From contig NZ_LZZS01000041.1 of assembly GCF_014170335.1 (NCBI RefSeq), positions 1 through 47,217 of the forward strand: a stretch of DNA of 47,217 nt, read 5' to 3'. The notes under the pieces were generated by a model that was given only the letters and a program-made list of their open reading frames with translations, ran no database searches and was not told the DNA's origin. Made by a program: the position numbers and the translations under genes. Every line of letters starts with the position of its first letter. The stretch's first letter is position 1. This DNA comes from Achromobacter sp. UMC46. GTDB lineage: Bacteria > Pseudomonadota > Gammaproteobacteria > Burkholderiales > Burkholderiaceae_B. Below are positions 23,882-32,504 of the stretch, in pieces.

Positions 23882-24790
23882 ATGGACCGATTCGACCAGT
23901 ACCGCGTGTTCGCCCAGGTCGCCGACATGGGCAGCTTCATCAAGGCCGCCAATGCGCTGGAGGTGCCGCGCGCCTCGGTGTCGGCGGCCATCCAGCAATT
24001 GGAGACGCAGTTGGGCGTGCGCCTGCTGCATCGAACGACGCGGCAGGTGCGGCTGACGGCCGACGGTGAACAGTTGCTGGAGCGCGTCCGGCCGCTGCTG
24101 GCGGAAGTGGAAGACATCGATCAGCTGTTCCACGCCGGCCAGCGCCAGGTGTCGGGGCGGCTCAGCATCGATGCGCCCAGCCGCATTGCACGGCGGCTGA
24201 TCGCGCCGGCGTTGCCCGGTCTGCTGCGCCGCCATCCCCGGCTTGAACTCGTGCTCAGTTCCACCGACCGCGCGATCGACCTGGTGCAGGAAGGGGTAGA
24301 TTGCGCAGTGCGCATCGGCACGCTGGAAGACAGCAGCCTGGTCGTGCGGCCGCTGGGTCATATCGCGCTGATCAACTGCGCCAGCCCCGATTACCTGCGC
24401 GAACAGGGCGAACCGCGCCAGCCCGACGACCTGTCGGCGGGGCATTGGACCGTCGGCTACGCATCGCCGAAGACCGGCCGGGAACTGCCTTGGGAGTATC
24501 TGCCAGACGACGGCGCCGGCCAGTCGGCGCCCGTGCCCGCCCGCGTGGTCGTGAACAACGCCGAAAGCTACATCGCCTGCTGCCTTGCGGGGCTGGGCCT
24601 TATCCAGATTCCCCGCTTCGACGTGCAGCACCTGCTGGATGCCGGCAAACTGGTCGAGGTGATGCCGGGTTTCCGCCCGGGCCCCATGCCGGTGTCGCTG
24701 CTCTACCCCCACCGGCGCCAGCGATCGCGCCGCCTGGCCGTCTTCCATGACTGGTTTGCTGCCCTGATGCAGCCCCATCTGGAGGGCTGA
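23882..24790 (+). CDS. LysR-family regulator (DmlR/CrgA type)
   Basis: 302-residue LysR regulator: HTH RFDQYRVFAQVADMGSFIKA then ALEVPRASVSAAIQQLETQL, wing GVRLLHRTTRQVRLT, and effector domain from SGRLSIDAPSRIARRLIAPA. The sequence resembles the CrgA/DmlR group (AVRIGTLEDSSLVVRPLG, and the LPWEYL region). It follows the SDR gene in the same direction and may regulate it, but the usual divergent arrangement is absent. It ends about 120 bases before the sigma-54 promoter of the amino-acid transporter. Confidence 0.92.
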   Translation: MDRFDQYRVFAQVADMGSFIKAANALEVPRASVSAAIQQLETQLGVRLLHRTTRQVRLTADGEQLLERVRPLLAEVEDIDQLFHAGQRQVSGRLSIDAPSRIARRLIAPALPGLLRRHPRLELVLSSTDRAIDLVQEGVDCAVRIGTLEDSSLVVRPLGHIALINCASPDYLREQGEPRQPDDLSAGHWTVGYASPKTGRELPWEYLPDDGAGQSAPVPARVVVNNAESYIACCLAGLGLIQIPRFDVQHLLDAGKLVEVMPGFRPGPMPVSLLYPHRRQRSRRLAVFHDWFAALMQPHLEG

Positions 24791-24909
24791 CCCCGCACCC
24801 GGCGGGCGGTCCAAACCGGTGCCGCGCATGCCCGCATCCGGCGCATCCGCCGCACCACACCAGGGCGCGTCATACGTCCCCCGTCGCCACCCGCGTAGCG
24901 GGCGCGAAA

Positions 24910-24925
24910 TGGCACGGAACTTGCT
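24910..24925 (+). promoter_or_regulatory. Sigma-54 (RpoN) promoter of the amino-acid ABC operon
   Basis: TGGCACG-GAAC-TTGCT at 24910-24925 matches the -24/-12 consensus TGGCACG-N4-TTGC(A/T) without mismatch: the GG at 24911-24912 and the GC at 24923-24924 are 12 bases apart. The transcription start would be near 24936, about 66 bases before the first gene of the operon (25002). A possible enhancer-site-like GCACC lies near 24852. Confidence 0.85.
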
Positions 24926-24934
24926 TTTCCAGTT

Positions 24935-24957
24935 TTGTATACCGAATCGGTGTGCAA
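24935..24957 (+). promoter_or_regulatory. Imperfect palindrome at the transcription start
   Basis: TTGTATACCG (24935-24944) and CGGTGTGCAA (24948-24957) are inverted copies with 8 of 10 positions paired, around AAT. It begins right at the expected sigma-54 start site, so a repressor or nitrogen-control protein could bind there. Confidence 0.55.
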
Positions 24958-25001
24958 CGCATTGACCCGTCCCGGGCGGTGCGCGCCCTGGAGAGTCCCT
25001 C

Positions 25002-25784
25002 ATGAACCGCAGAACCCTGTTGTTGTCCCTTTGCACCGCCGCCAGCCTGCTGGCCGCGCCGCTGACGCACGCCGACACGCTGGACGATATCGTCCGTGCA
25101 GGCACGATCAAGATCGCCGTGCCGCAGGATTTCCCGCCGTTCGGTTCGGTGGGCGCCGACATGAAGCCCCTGGGCTACGACATCGACACCGCGCAGCTGA
25201 TCGCCAAGCAGCTGGGCGTGAAGCTGGAACTGGTGCCGGTCACCAGCGCCAACCGCGTGCCCTACCTGCAGACGCGCAAGGTGGACCTGGTGATCTCCAG
25301 CCTGGGCAAGAACGCCGAACGCGAGAAGGCCATCGACTTCTCGGACGCCTACGCGCCGTTCTTCAACGGCGTGTTCGGCCCGGCCGACCTGAAGGTGTCG
25401 TCGGCGGCGGATCTGGCCGGCAAGACGATCGGCGTGACGCGCGGCGCGGTGGAAGACATCGAGCTGTCGAAGATCGCCCCCGAATCCGCCACGCTCAAGC
25501 GCTACGAAGACAACAACGGCACCATCACCGCCTTCCTGTCGGGTCAGGTGCCGCTGATCGCCACGGGCAACGTGGTCGCCGCCGCCATCCTGGCGCGCAA
25601 CCCGGCCAAGAAGCCGGAAACGAAATTCCTGATCAAGAATTCGCCGTGCTACATCGGCCTGAACAAGGACGAGCCCAAGCTGCGCGCCAAGGTCAACGAC
25701 ATCCTGGCTGCTGCGAAGCGCGACGGTTCCCTGTCGGCGATTTCGCAGAAGTGGCTGGGCGCCGAGCTGCCCAAGGACCTGTAA
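25002..25784 (+). CDS. Polar amino-acid ABC receptor
   Basis: 260-residue periplasmic receptor (SBP family 3): signal peptide ending APLTHA-DTLDD, then the family pattern GTIKIAVPQDFPPFGSVGAD, MKPLGYDIDTAQLIAKQLGV and LVISSLGKNAEREKAIDFSD (here the usual R-x-K-x-V-DFS). It is the first gene of the four-gene operon with two permeases and an ATPase, controlled by the sigma-54 promoter. The signal for nitrogen starvation would fit uptake of a nitrogen-containing amino acid; ligand identity cannot be told. Confidence 0.94.
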   Translation: MNRRTLLLSLCTAASLLAAPLTHADTLDDIVRAGTIKIAVPQDFPPFGSVGADMKPLGYDIDTAQLIAKQLGVKLELVPVTSANRVPYLQTRKVDLVISSLGKNAEREKAIDFSDAYAPFFNGVFGPADLKVSSAADLAGKTIGVTRGAVEDIELSKIAPESATLKRYEDNNGTITAFLSGQVPLIATGNVVAAAILARNPAKKPETKFLIKNSPCYIGLNKDEPKLRAKVNDILAAAKRDGSLSAISQKWLGAELPKDL

Positions 25785-25802
25785 GCCCCGACGGCGGCCA
25801 AC

Positions 25803-26471
25803 ATGGCTTATCAATACGATTTCGGCGCGGTCTTCGACTACACGCCGGTGCTGGTGAAGGGCATCGGCGTCACGGTCGAACTGATCGCCTTCGGCGCCGT
25901 GGCAGGCGTGGCGCTGGGCATCGCCTGCGCCTGGGTCCGCACGCAGGGCCCTGCCTGGCTGCGCGCGCCGGTGGCGGCGTATGTCGAGGTAATCCGCAAC
26001 ACGCCGTTCCTGATCCAGCTGTTCTTCGTGTTCTTCGGCCTGCCGTCGCTGGGGGTGCAATTGGGCGAAATGCAGGCCGCCTGCCTGGCGATGGCGCTGA
26101 ACCTGGGCGCCTACAGCGCCGAGATCATCCGCGCCGGCATCGACGCCACGCCCAAGGGTCAGTACGAGGCCGGCGCCAGCCTGGCGATGACGCGCTTCCA
26201 GGTGTTCCGGCACGTGGTGCTGAAACCGGCGCTCAAGCGCATCTGGCCCGCGCTGTCGTCGCAGATCGTGATCGTGATGCTGGGATCGGCGGTGTGCTCG
26301 CAGATCGCCGCCGAAGACCTGACCTTTGCCGCCAACTTCATCCAGTCGCGCAATTTCCGCGCGTTCGAGGTGTATCTGGTGACCACCGGCATCTACCTGG
26401 CGTTGGCCCTCCTGCTGCGCCAGTTGCTGCGCCTGGCCGGACGGCGCCTGTTCCGCAAGGCGGCAAGATGA
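25803..26471 (+). CDS. Amino-acid ABC permease 1
   Basis: 222-residue permease of the HisM/GlnP type. The characteristic EAA loop is YEAGASLAMTRFQVFRHVVL then KPALKRIWPAL, after YVEVIRNTPFLIQLFFVFFG, typical for polar amino-acid systems. About five membrane helices. It starts 18 bases after the receptor gene, and its TGA overlaps the ATG of permease 2 (ATGA at 26468-26471), giving a coupled pair. Confidence 0.95.
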   Translation: MAYQYDFGAVFDYTPVLVKGIGVTVELIAFGAVAGVALGIACAWVRTQGPAWLRAPVAAYVEVIRNTPFLIQLFFVFFGLPSLGVQLGEMQAACLAMALNLGAYSAEIIRAGIDATPKGQYEAGASLAMTRFQVFRHVVLKPALKRIWPALSSQIVIVMLGSAVCSQIAAEDLTFAANFIQSRNFRAFEVYLVTTGIYLALALLLRQLLRLAGRRLFRKAAR

Positions 26472-27124
26472 TTGAATTCTCGACCTGGGACATCGTCCGC
26501 AACCTGCTGCTGGCCGCGCGCTGGACCATCGTGCTGTCGCTGGTGGCGTTCGTCGGCGGCGCGCTGATGGGCGTGCTGGCGCTGATGATGCGGACGTCGC
26601 GCGTGGCCGTGATGCGGCGCGCCAGCTGGGCCTATATCGAACTGTTCCAGGGCACGCCGCTGCTGATGCAGCTGTTCCTGGCGTTCTTCGGCTTGTCGCT
26701 GCTGGGCGTGGAAGTGCCGCCCTGGCTGGCCGCGGGTGCGGCGCTGACCTTGTGGTCGGGCGCGTTCCTGGCCGAGATCTGGCGCGGCTGCGTGGAGGCC
26801 ATCCCCAAAGGCCAATGGGAGGCGTCGGCCAGCCTGGCGCTGGGCTACGTGCAGCAGATGCGCCATGTGGTGCTGCCGCAGGCGTTGCGCATCGCGATCG
26901 CGCCCACCGTGGGCTTCGCGGTGCAGATCGTCAAGAGCACCGCGCTGACTTCCATCATCGGATTCACGGAGCTGTCCAAGGCCAGCACCGTCATCACCAA
27001 CGCCACCTTCAGCCCCTTCACCGTCTATGCCTGCGCCGCGCTGATCTACTTCGCGCTGTGCTGGCCCCTGTCGCGCCTCAGCCTCCGGCTGGAAAGGAAG
27101 TTGCATGCCCCTCATCGCCCTTGA
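26468..27124 (+). CDS. Amino-acid ABC permease 2
   Basis: 218-residue permease. Start ATG 26468 overlaps the previous stop; the long frame open upstream is a shadow of the first two genes. Family features: YIELFQGTPLLMQLFLAFFG and the EAA-loop region WEASASLALGYVQQMRHVVL then PQALRIAIAPT. It ends inside the ATPase gene start (20 bases overlap to 27105), which also indicates tight coupling. Confidence 0.95.
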   Translation: MIEFSTWDIVRNLLLAARWTIVLSLVAFVGGALMGVLALMMRTSRVAVMRRASWAYIELFQGTPLLMQLFLAFFGLSLLGVEVPPWLAAGAALTLWSGAFLAEIWRGCVEAIPKGQWEASASLALGYVQQMRHVVLPQALRIAIAPTVGFAVQIVKSTALTSIIGFTELSKASTVITNATFSPFTVYACAALIYFALCWPLSRLSLRLERKLHAPHRP

Positions 27125-27842
27125 AGACGTCCGCAAAAAATTCGGCGACAACGAAGTCCTGAAAGGGGTGACGCTGCGCGTCGAACCCGGCGAGGTCATC
27201 GCCATCATCGGCAAAAGCGGCTCGGGCAAGAGCACGCTGCTGCGCTGCGTGAACGGGCTGGAGCAGATCGACGGCGGCGCCATCATGGTGGCCGACGCCC
27301 AGCTGGGCGACGACGAATTACGGCTGCGCGCGCTGCGGCTGAAGGTGGGCATGATCTTCCAGCAGTTCAACCTGTTCCCGCACCTGACGGTGGGGCGCAA
27401 CGTGATGCTGTCGCCCATGGTGGCCAAGCGCATGCCGGAAGCGCAGGCGGCCGACCTGGCGCGCGCCATGCTGACCCGCGTGGGGCTGGCGCACAAGTTC
27501 GACGCGTGGCCGGAAGAACTGTCGGGCGGCCAGCAGCAGCGCGTGGCGATCGCCCGCGCGCTGGCCATGCAGCCGCTGGCGCTGCTGTGCGACGAAATCA
27601 CGTCCGCACTGGACCCGGAGCTGGTCAACGAAGTGCTGGCGGTGGTGCGCGAACTGGCGGCCGACGGCATGACCTTGTTGATGGTCACGCACGAAATGCG
27701 CTTTGCGCGCGAAGTGTGCGACCGCGTCGTGTTCATGCATCAAGGCCGCGTGCACGAGATCGGGCCGCCCGAGGAATTGTTCTCGGCGCCCGCCACCCCC
27801 GAACTGCGGCAATTCCTGGGGATGACGAACCTGGCGGCTTGA
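27105..27842 (+). CDS. Amino-acid ABC ATPase
   Basis: 245-residue ATPase of the GlnQ/HisP group. Walker A GKSGSGKSTLL, Q-loop FQQFNLFPHLT, signature LSGGQQQRVAIARALA, Walker B LLCDEITSALDPELV (the second Asp/Glu intact) and H-loop THEMRFARE are all present and complete. Last gene of the sigma-54-driven operon; the final residues end just upstream of the convergent D-threonine aldolase-like gene. Confidence 0.96.
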   Translation: MPLIALEDVRKKFGDNEVLKGVTLRVEPGEVIAIIGKSGSGKSTLLRCVNGLEQIDGGAIMVADAQLGDDELRLRALRLKVGMIFQQFNLFPHLTVGRNVMLSPMVAKRMPEAQAADLARAMLTRVGLAHKFDAWPEELSGGQQQRVAIARALAMQPLALLCDEITSALDPELVNEVLAVVRELAADGMTLLMVTHEMRFAREVCDRVVFMHQGRVHEIGPPEELFSAPATPELRQFLGMTNLAA

Positions 27843-27873
27843 ATCGCAGACCGGCACGGGCGACACGCGGCGG

Positions 27874-29013
27874 TCAGCGCGAGAAGCCGCGCGCCGCGAT
27901 CTCCCAGATGTCTTCGACCACGCCGTCGCGCACCACCACCAGCCCGTCGTGCAGGTTGAAGGTGGGGTCCACGTGCGAAGGCACCAGGCGCAACACCTCG
28001 CCCAATGCGGGCGCCTGCGCCCCCGGCGCCACGCGCACCACGCCGTGCTCGTCGTTGATGGCCGCATACGTCAGGCCGTCTTCCTGGAAGACCGCGGGCG
28101 GGCCGCATTCGGCGGTGGTGGATTTCAACCCTGCGTCCAGGATCACGCGGTCCGGTGCGGGCACGCTCATCACGGTGGACAGCACGAAGAGGCTGTTCTG
28201 GAACGTCAACGGGCCGCCCCATTCGTTGGCGCCGTAGTCGCCGTCCATGAAGGCGTAGGACCCCGCCTGCAGCTCGGTGAAGACGCCGCTTGCCGCATCG
28301 AATTCCGCGCTGCCCGTGCCGCCGCCCGTGATGACGTCGCACGCGATGCCGCTTTCGCGCAGCAGCTGCGCATAGGACGCCACGATGCGCGCCACCTGCC
28401 GGCAGACCTGCGCCCGTTCCTCGCGCGTGCGGAAATGCTGCACCGAGCCGTGATAAGCCTGCAGCCCCGCGAAATTCACACCGGGCAGGTCGCGCGCCTG
28501 TTGCGCCAGCGCCAGCACCAGCGCGTCGTCCGACACGCCGCAACGCCCCTGGCCCACGTCCACCTCGACCAGCACGTCGATCTCGGCCCCGGCCTGCGCC
28601 ATGGCCTGCGAGATTTGCGTCAGGCTTTTCGGGTTGTCGACGCAGACGCTCATTTTGGCGGTGCGCGCCAGTTGCGCCAGCATGGCCAGTTTTGCAGGCC
28701 CCACGACTTCATTGCTGATGTGGATGTCGCGGATGCCGGCCGCCACGAAGGGCAGGGCCTCGCTGACTTTCTGGCAGCAGATGCCGCGCGCACCCAGCGC
28801 CAGCTGGCGCAACGCGATTTCCGGGCATTTGTGCGCCTTGGCATGCGGGCGCAGCGCCACGTCATGGCGGTCGGCCCAGGCCTGCATGGCGCGCAGGTTG
28901 GCCTCGAACGGCGCCAGGTCCAGCACCAGGCTGGGCGTGTCGACGCGCGCCAGAGGATCGCCCGGTTGCGCGGGTGGAGGCAGCGCTATGCCGCGTATGA
29001 CTTCCTGGGACAT
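27874..29013 (-). CDS. D-threonine aldolase / DSD1-type PLP enzyme
   Basis: 379-residue enzyme of the fold-III group (alanine racemase N-terminal domain, D-threonine aldolase / D-serine dehydratase type). The PLP lysine is K59 in RPHAKAHKC, and the metal site is H347-x-D349 in PSHVDPTFN, the same numbers I recall for the Achromobacter xylosoxidans D-threonine aldolase; the active-site GGGTGSAE phosphate loop and DGDYGANEW are also present. It would cleave D-threonine or D-3-hydroxyaspartate to glycine/glyoxylate-type products. Convergent with the amino-acid transporter and divergent from the TAXI receptor; it fits amino-acid use. Its exact substrate needs an assay. Confidence 0.9.
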   Translation of the reverse strand: MSQEVIRGIALPPPAQPGDPLARVDTPSLVLDLAPFEANLRAMQAWADRHDVALRPHAKAHKCPEIALRQLALGARGICCQKVSEALPFVAAGIRDIHISNEVVGPAKLAMLAQLARTAKMSVCVDNPKSLTQISQAMAQAGAEIDVLVEVDVGQGRCGVSDDALVLALAQQARDLPGVNFAGLQAYHGSVQHFRTREERAQVCRQVARIVASYAQLLRESGIACDVITGGGTGSAEFDAASGVFTELQAGSYAFMDGDYGANEWGGPLTFQNSLFVLSTVMSVPAPDRVILDAGLKSTTAECGPPAVFQEDGLTYAAINDEHGVVRVAPGAQAPALGEVLRLVPSHVDPTFNLHDGLVVVRDGVVEDIWEIAARGFSR

Positions 29014-29048
29014 CGGGTGACTCCATCAGCATTCATGAAAACCGCACG

Positions 29049-29081
29049 CCATAACCAAAGCGGGACCATCCATAACCAAAG
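29049..29081. promoter_or_regulatory. Direct repeat CCATAACCAAAG, 21-bp spacing
   Basis: CCATAACCAAAG occurs at 29049-29060 and 29070-29081, so the copies are 21 bases apart, two turns of the helix. A TTACC/GGTAA inverted repeat follows (29090-29101). It lies in the 259-base gap between the divergent D-threonine aldolase-like gene (start 29013) and the TAXI gene (29273). The spacing suggests an operator for a dimer; the regulator is unknown. Confidence 0.6.
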
Positions 29082-29272
29082 GGACTGCTTACCCCCAGGT
29101 AAACGATAGCGCCGTAACCATTGGCTACCCGTGCCCTACATGACAGAATTTCATCATAGAAATGGCCCCCAGGGGGAGGCCCGTTTCTGCCTTGGCGACT
29201 GCCCGCGGCAGGAACGACCCGACGCAAGACGTCACGTTGATAAACCCGTCACAAAGTCCCGGAGAAGCTCGC

Positions 29273-30232
29273 ATGAAACTCAAGCACTGGATTACCGCCC
29301 TGACCGTTGCGGTCGCCGCGGTCGGCACCGTGGGTTCCGCACAGGCCCAGCAGTTCTTCCGCATCGGCACGGGCGGCACCGCCGGCACGTACTACCCGAT
29401 CGGCGGCATCATCGGCAACGCGGTCTCTCAGCCCGGCAAGCTCATCGCTACTGCGGTGGCCTCCAACGGCTCGGTCGCCAATATCAACGGCATCATCGGC
29501 GGCTCGTTCGAAGCGGGTTTCACGCAATCCGACGTGGCCTACTGGGCCTATAGCGGCACCGGCACGTTCGAAGGCAAGCCCAAGGCCCAAGACTTGCGCC
29601 TGATCGCCACCCTGTATCCGGAAAGCATCCACCTGGTGACGCGCAAGGGCGCGGGCATCAAGAGCGTGGCCGACCTGAAGGGCAAGCGCGTGTCCATGGA
29701 CGAGCCGGGCTCCGGCACGCTGGTCGACGTGCGCCTGATCCTGGGCGCCTACGGCATGACCGACAAGGACATCAAGGCCGAATACCTGAAACCCAACCAG
29801 GCGGGCGACAAGCTCAAGGACGGCGGCCTGGACGCGTTCTTCTTCGTAGGCGGAGCGCCGGCCGGCGCCATCGCCGAACTGGCGTCCACGGGCAACATCG
29901 AACTGGTGCCGCTGGTGGGCCCCGAGATCGACGCGCTGCGCGCCAAGCAAGAGTTCTTCACGCCCGACGTGATCACGGCCAACACCTACCAGAACCTGCC
30001 GGAAGTGAAGACCATTTCGGTCAACGCGCAGATGGTCACGTCGGCCAAGATCCCCGACCAGACGGTCTATGACGTCACCAAGGCGCTGTACAGCGACGCC
30101 ACGCGCAAGACGCTGGATGCGGGCCACGCCAAGGGCAAGCTCATCACCCGCGACAACGCCATCAAGGGCGCGGGCATCCCGTTCCATCCGGGCGCCGAGA
30201 AGTTCTACAAGGAAATCGGCTTGCTGAAGTAG
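29273..30232 (+). CDS. TAXI-type TRAP transporter receptor
   Basis: 319-residue receptor from ATG 29273 (GGAG upstream); signal peptide MKLKHWITALTVAVAAVGTV ending near SAQA-QQFF. The family pattern GTGGTAGTYYPIGGIIGNAV is clear at residue ~27, followed by ASNGSVANINGIIGGSFEAG and the ESIHLVTRKGAGIKSVADLK segment. It binds a small organic ion for uptake with the fused permease at 30462. The last codons are followed by an 11-base tandem duplication that includes the stop. Confidence 0.94.
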   Translation: MKLKHWITALTVAVAAVGTVGSAQAQQFFRIGTGGTAGTYYPIGGIIGNAVSQPGKLIATAVASNGSVANINGIIGGSFEAGFTQSDVAYWAYSGTGTFEGKPKAQDLRLIATLYPESIHLVTRKGAGIKSVADLKGKRVSMDEPGSGTLVDVRLILGAYGMTDKDIKAEYLKPNQAGDKLKDGGLDAFFFVGGAPAGAIAELASTGNIELVPLVGPEIDALRAKQEFFTPDVITANTYQNLPEVKTISVNAQMVTSAKIPDQTVYDVTKALYSDATRKTLDAGHAKGKLITRDNAIKGAGIPFHPGAEKFYKEIGLLK

Positions 30233-30245
30233 GCCTGAAGTAGGC
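30224..30245 (+). repeat. 11-bp tandem duplication at the TAXI stop codon
   Basis: CTGAAGTAGGC at 30224-30234 is repeated at 30235-30245. The first copy holds the stop TAG. It appears to be a recent slip in the end of the gene. Confidence 0.9.
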
Positions 30246-30246
30246 C

Positions 30247-30325
30247 CCCCCTCGCGCCTTCGGCGCCTCCCCCAGGGGCGCCGCTGCGGACCGGCAAAGC
30301 CGGCTCCGCGCGGCCCGGATTGGTG
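30247..30325 (+). repeat. GC-rich REP-like intergenic element
   Basis: Between the TAXI receptor and its permease, the sequence GCGCCTTCGGCGCCTCCCCC then GGCGCC and CGGCAAAGCCGGC contains several hairpins. This form of GC-rich tail is common between genes in Burkholderiales. The rest of the gap to 30461 has no gene. Confidence 0.55.
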
Positions 30326-30461
30326 GCGGCGGTGTTGTGCGAAGGGGTGGTTCTTGGCTGCAAGGGCCGGAAATGCATCTACCTGCGGCGTGTTTGCGCC
30401 GCGCTTGAGTAGGGCCGCCATGAGCGGCCCTGCTTGCTGAATCATCCTGAGAAATACCGCG

Positions 30462-32486
30462 ATGGAAATCGATCACGAGAAAACCCAGAAGCTGGCGGAA
30501 AAGTACGACTCCGAAATCCGCTTCCGGCCGCTGGACAAGACGGCGACCTGGATCGTGTCGGGCCTGCTTGTCACGCTGTCGCTGTTTCATTACTACACGG
30601 CCGGCTTCGGCCTGCTGCGCGAAGCCACGCACCGCGGCGTGCACCTGGCGTTCGTGCTGAGCCTGATCTTCCTGGTGTTCGGCTTTTCCAAGACGCATTA
30701 CCAGCGCGAACCCAAATCCACCTGGCTGTCGCCGGGCGGCATTCCGCTGTACGACTGGGTCATCGCCATCGCGCTGGCCTTGTCGGTGCTGTACATCCCC
30801 TACATTTTCGAAGACCTGGCGTTCCGCGTCGGCAACCCGATGCCGATGGACGTCTTCATGGGGTCGATCCTCCTGATCGGCCTGCTGGAAGCCACGCGCC
30901 GCGCCATGGGCTGGCCGCTGCCCATCATCGCGCTCGTCTTCATGGCTTACGCGATGTTCGGGCCCTACTTTCCGGGCCTGCTCAAGCACGCGGGCAACAC
31001 CTGGCCGCAGATCGTCAACCACATGTACCTGACCAGCCAGGGCGTGTACGGCGTGGCGGTGGGCGTGGTGGCCACCTATGTCTTCCACTTCGTGCTGTTC
31101 GGCGTGCTGGCCACCCGCATCGGGCTGGGCCAGCTGTTCCTGGACGTGGCGTCCACCGTGGCCGGCCGCTATGCCGGCGGCCCGGCCAAAGTGTCCGTGT
31201 TCGGCTCGGCCATGTTCGGCATGCTGTCGGGCTCGTCGGTCGCCAACGCGGTGACCGTGGGGTCGCTGACGATTCCCGCCATGATCCGGGTCGGCTATCC
31301 GCGGCACTTCGCCGCCGGCGTGGAAGCGGCCAGCAGCACGGGCGGGCAGATCACGCCGCCCATCATGGGCGCGGCCGCCTTCCTGATGATCGAGTTCCTG
31401 GGCATCCCGTATCAGCAGATCGCCATCGCCGGCATTTTCCCGGCCTTCCTGTACTTCTTCGGCATGTTCATGCAGGTGCACTTCGAGGCCAAGCGCGAAG
31501 GCCTGCGCGGCCTGACGGCCGAAGAAATGCCCAAGCTCAAGCAGTCGTTCAAGATGCGCTGGCCGACGCTGATCCCGCTGTTCCTGCTGGTCGGCGTGCT
31601 GGCCAGCGGCCGCACGCCGTATCTGGCGGCGTTCGCGGGCATCACGGGCTGCATCCTGGTGGGCCTGCTGAACCCGTACCAGCGCCTGCGCTGGCGCGAC
31701 CTGTATGAAGCCTTCGAGACCGGCGCCAAGTACGCGCTGGCGGTGGGCGCGGCGGCCGGCGCGGTGGGCATCGTGATCGGGGTGGTGACTTTGACCGGCG
31801 TGGGCTTCAAGATCTCGTACATCGTGATCTCGGCCTCGCAAGTGATGGCCAGCGGCGCGACCATGTTCATTCCCGACGCCATCGCCAATATGCAGACGCT
31901 GACGCTGCTGGCCGCGCTGATCATGACCGGCATCGTCTGCATCCTGATGGGCTGCGGCGTGCCGACCACCGCGAACTACCTGATCATGGTGGCCGTGGCC
32001 GCGCCCACGTTGGTGCAACTGGGCGTGCAGCCGATCGCGGCGCACTTCTTCGTGTTCTATTTCGGCATCCTGGCCGATATCACGCCACCGGTGGCGCTGG
32101 CCGCCTATGCGGCGGCGGGCATGGCGGGCAGCGACCCCTTCAAGACCGGGAACACGGCGTTCAGGCTGGGCATCACCAAACTGATCGTGCCCTTCGTGTT
32201 CGTGTTCTCGCCGTCGCTGCTGATCTCGGTGCAGGGCTTCACCTGGTACGACTTCTTCGTGACCCTGTTCGGCTGCATGGTGGGGCTGGTGCTGCTGTCG
32301 GCGGCGTTCTCGCGCTACATGCTGGTGGGCATGAAAAGCTGGGAACGCTGGGTGTGCACCGTCGGCGCGCTGCTGACGATCGTCCCCGGCCTGATAAGCG
32401 GGCTGATCGGGCTGGCCATCTGCGTCCCCGTCTTCATGCGGCAGCTGGCGGCGCTGAAACTGGAGAACGCCGTCAAGCCGGCCTGA
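30462..32486 (+). CDS. TRAP transporter fused permease (4TM/12TM)
   Basis: 674-residue membrane protein combining the small and large TRAP permease domains, as is usual with TAXI receptors. The N-terminal ~200 residues hold about four helices (ATWIVSGLLVTLSLFHYYTA region), followed by the DctM-like part with GSAMFGMLSGSSVANAVTVG and VEAASSTGGQITPPIMGAAA, its signature sequences, and a later MGCGVPTTANYLIMV. It couples uptake of the TAXI ligand to an ion gradient. The 229-base gap to the receptor is large but has no terminator. A strong terminator follows. Confidence 0.94.
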   Translation: MEIDHEKTQKLAEKYDSEIRFRPLDKTATWIVSGLLVTLSLFHYYTAGFGLLREATHRGVHLAFVLSLIFLVFGFSKTHYQREPKSTWLSPGGIPLYDWVIAIALALSVLYIPYIFEDLAFRVGNPMPMDVFMGSILLIGLLEATRRAMGWPLPIIALVFMAYAMFGPYFPGLLKHAGNTWPQIVNHMYLTSQGVYGVAVGVVATYVFHFVLFGVLATRIGLGQLFLDVASTVAGRYAGGPAKVSVFGSAMFGMLSGSSVANAVTVGSLTIPAMIRVGYPRHFAAGVEAASSTGGQITPPIMGAAAFLMIEFLGIPYQQIAIAGIFPAFLYFFGMFMQVHFEAKREGLRGLTAEEMPKLKQSFKMRWPTLIPLFLLVGVLASGRTPYLAAFAGITGCILVGLLNPYQRLRWRDLYEAFETGAKYALAVGAAAGAVGIVIGVVTLTGVGFKISYIVISASQVMASGATMFIPDAIANMQTLTLLAALIMTGIVCILMGCGVPTTANYLIMVAVAAPTLVQLGVQPIAAHFFVFYFGILADITPPVALAAYAAAGMAGSDPFKTGNTAFRLGITKLIVPFVFVFSPSLLISVQGFTWYDFFVTLFGCMVGLVLLSAAFSRYMLVGMKSWERWVCTVGALLTIVPGLISGLIGLAICVPVFMRQLAALKLENAVKPA

Positions 32487-32504
32487 CCCGGACGGCTTGA
32501 AAAT

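Noticed and set aside
24935..26467. Long in-frame extension upstream of permease 2
   Set aside because: Shadow of the receptor and permease 1 genes; real start is the overlapping ATG at 26468.
30162..32045. 627-codon minus-strand frame opposite the TRAP permease
   Set aside because: His/Arg/Gln-rich shadow translation; the plus-strand protein has all TRAP signatures.
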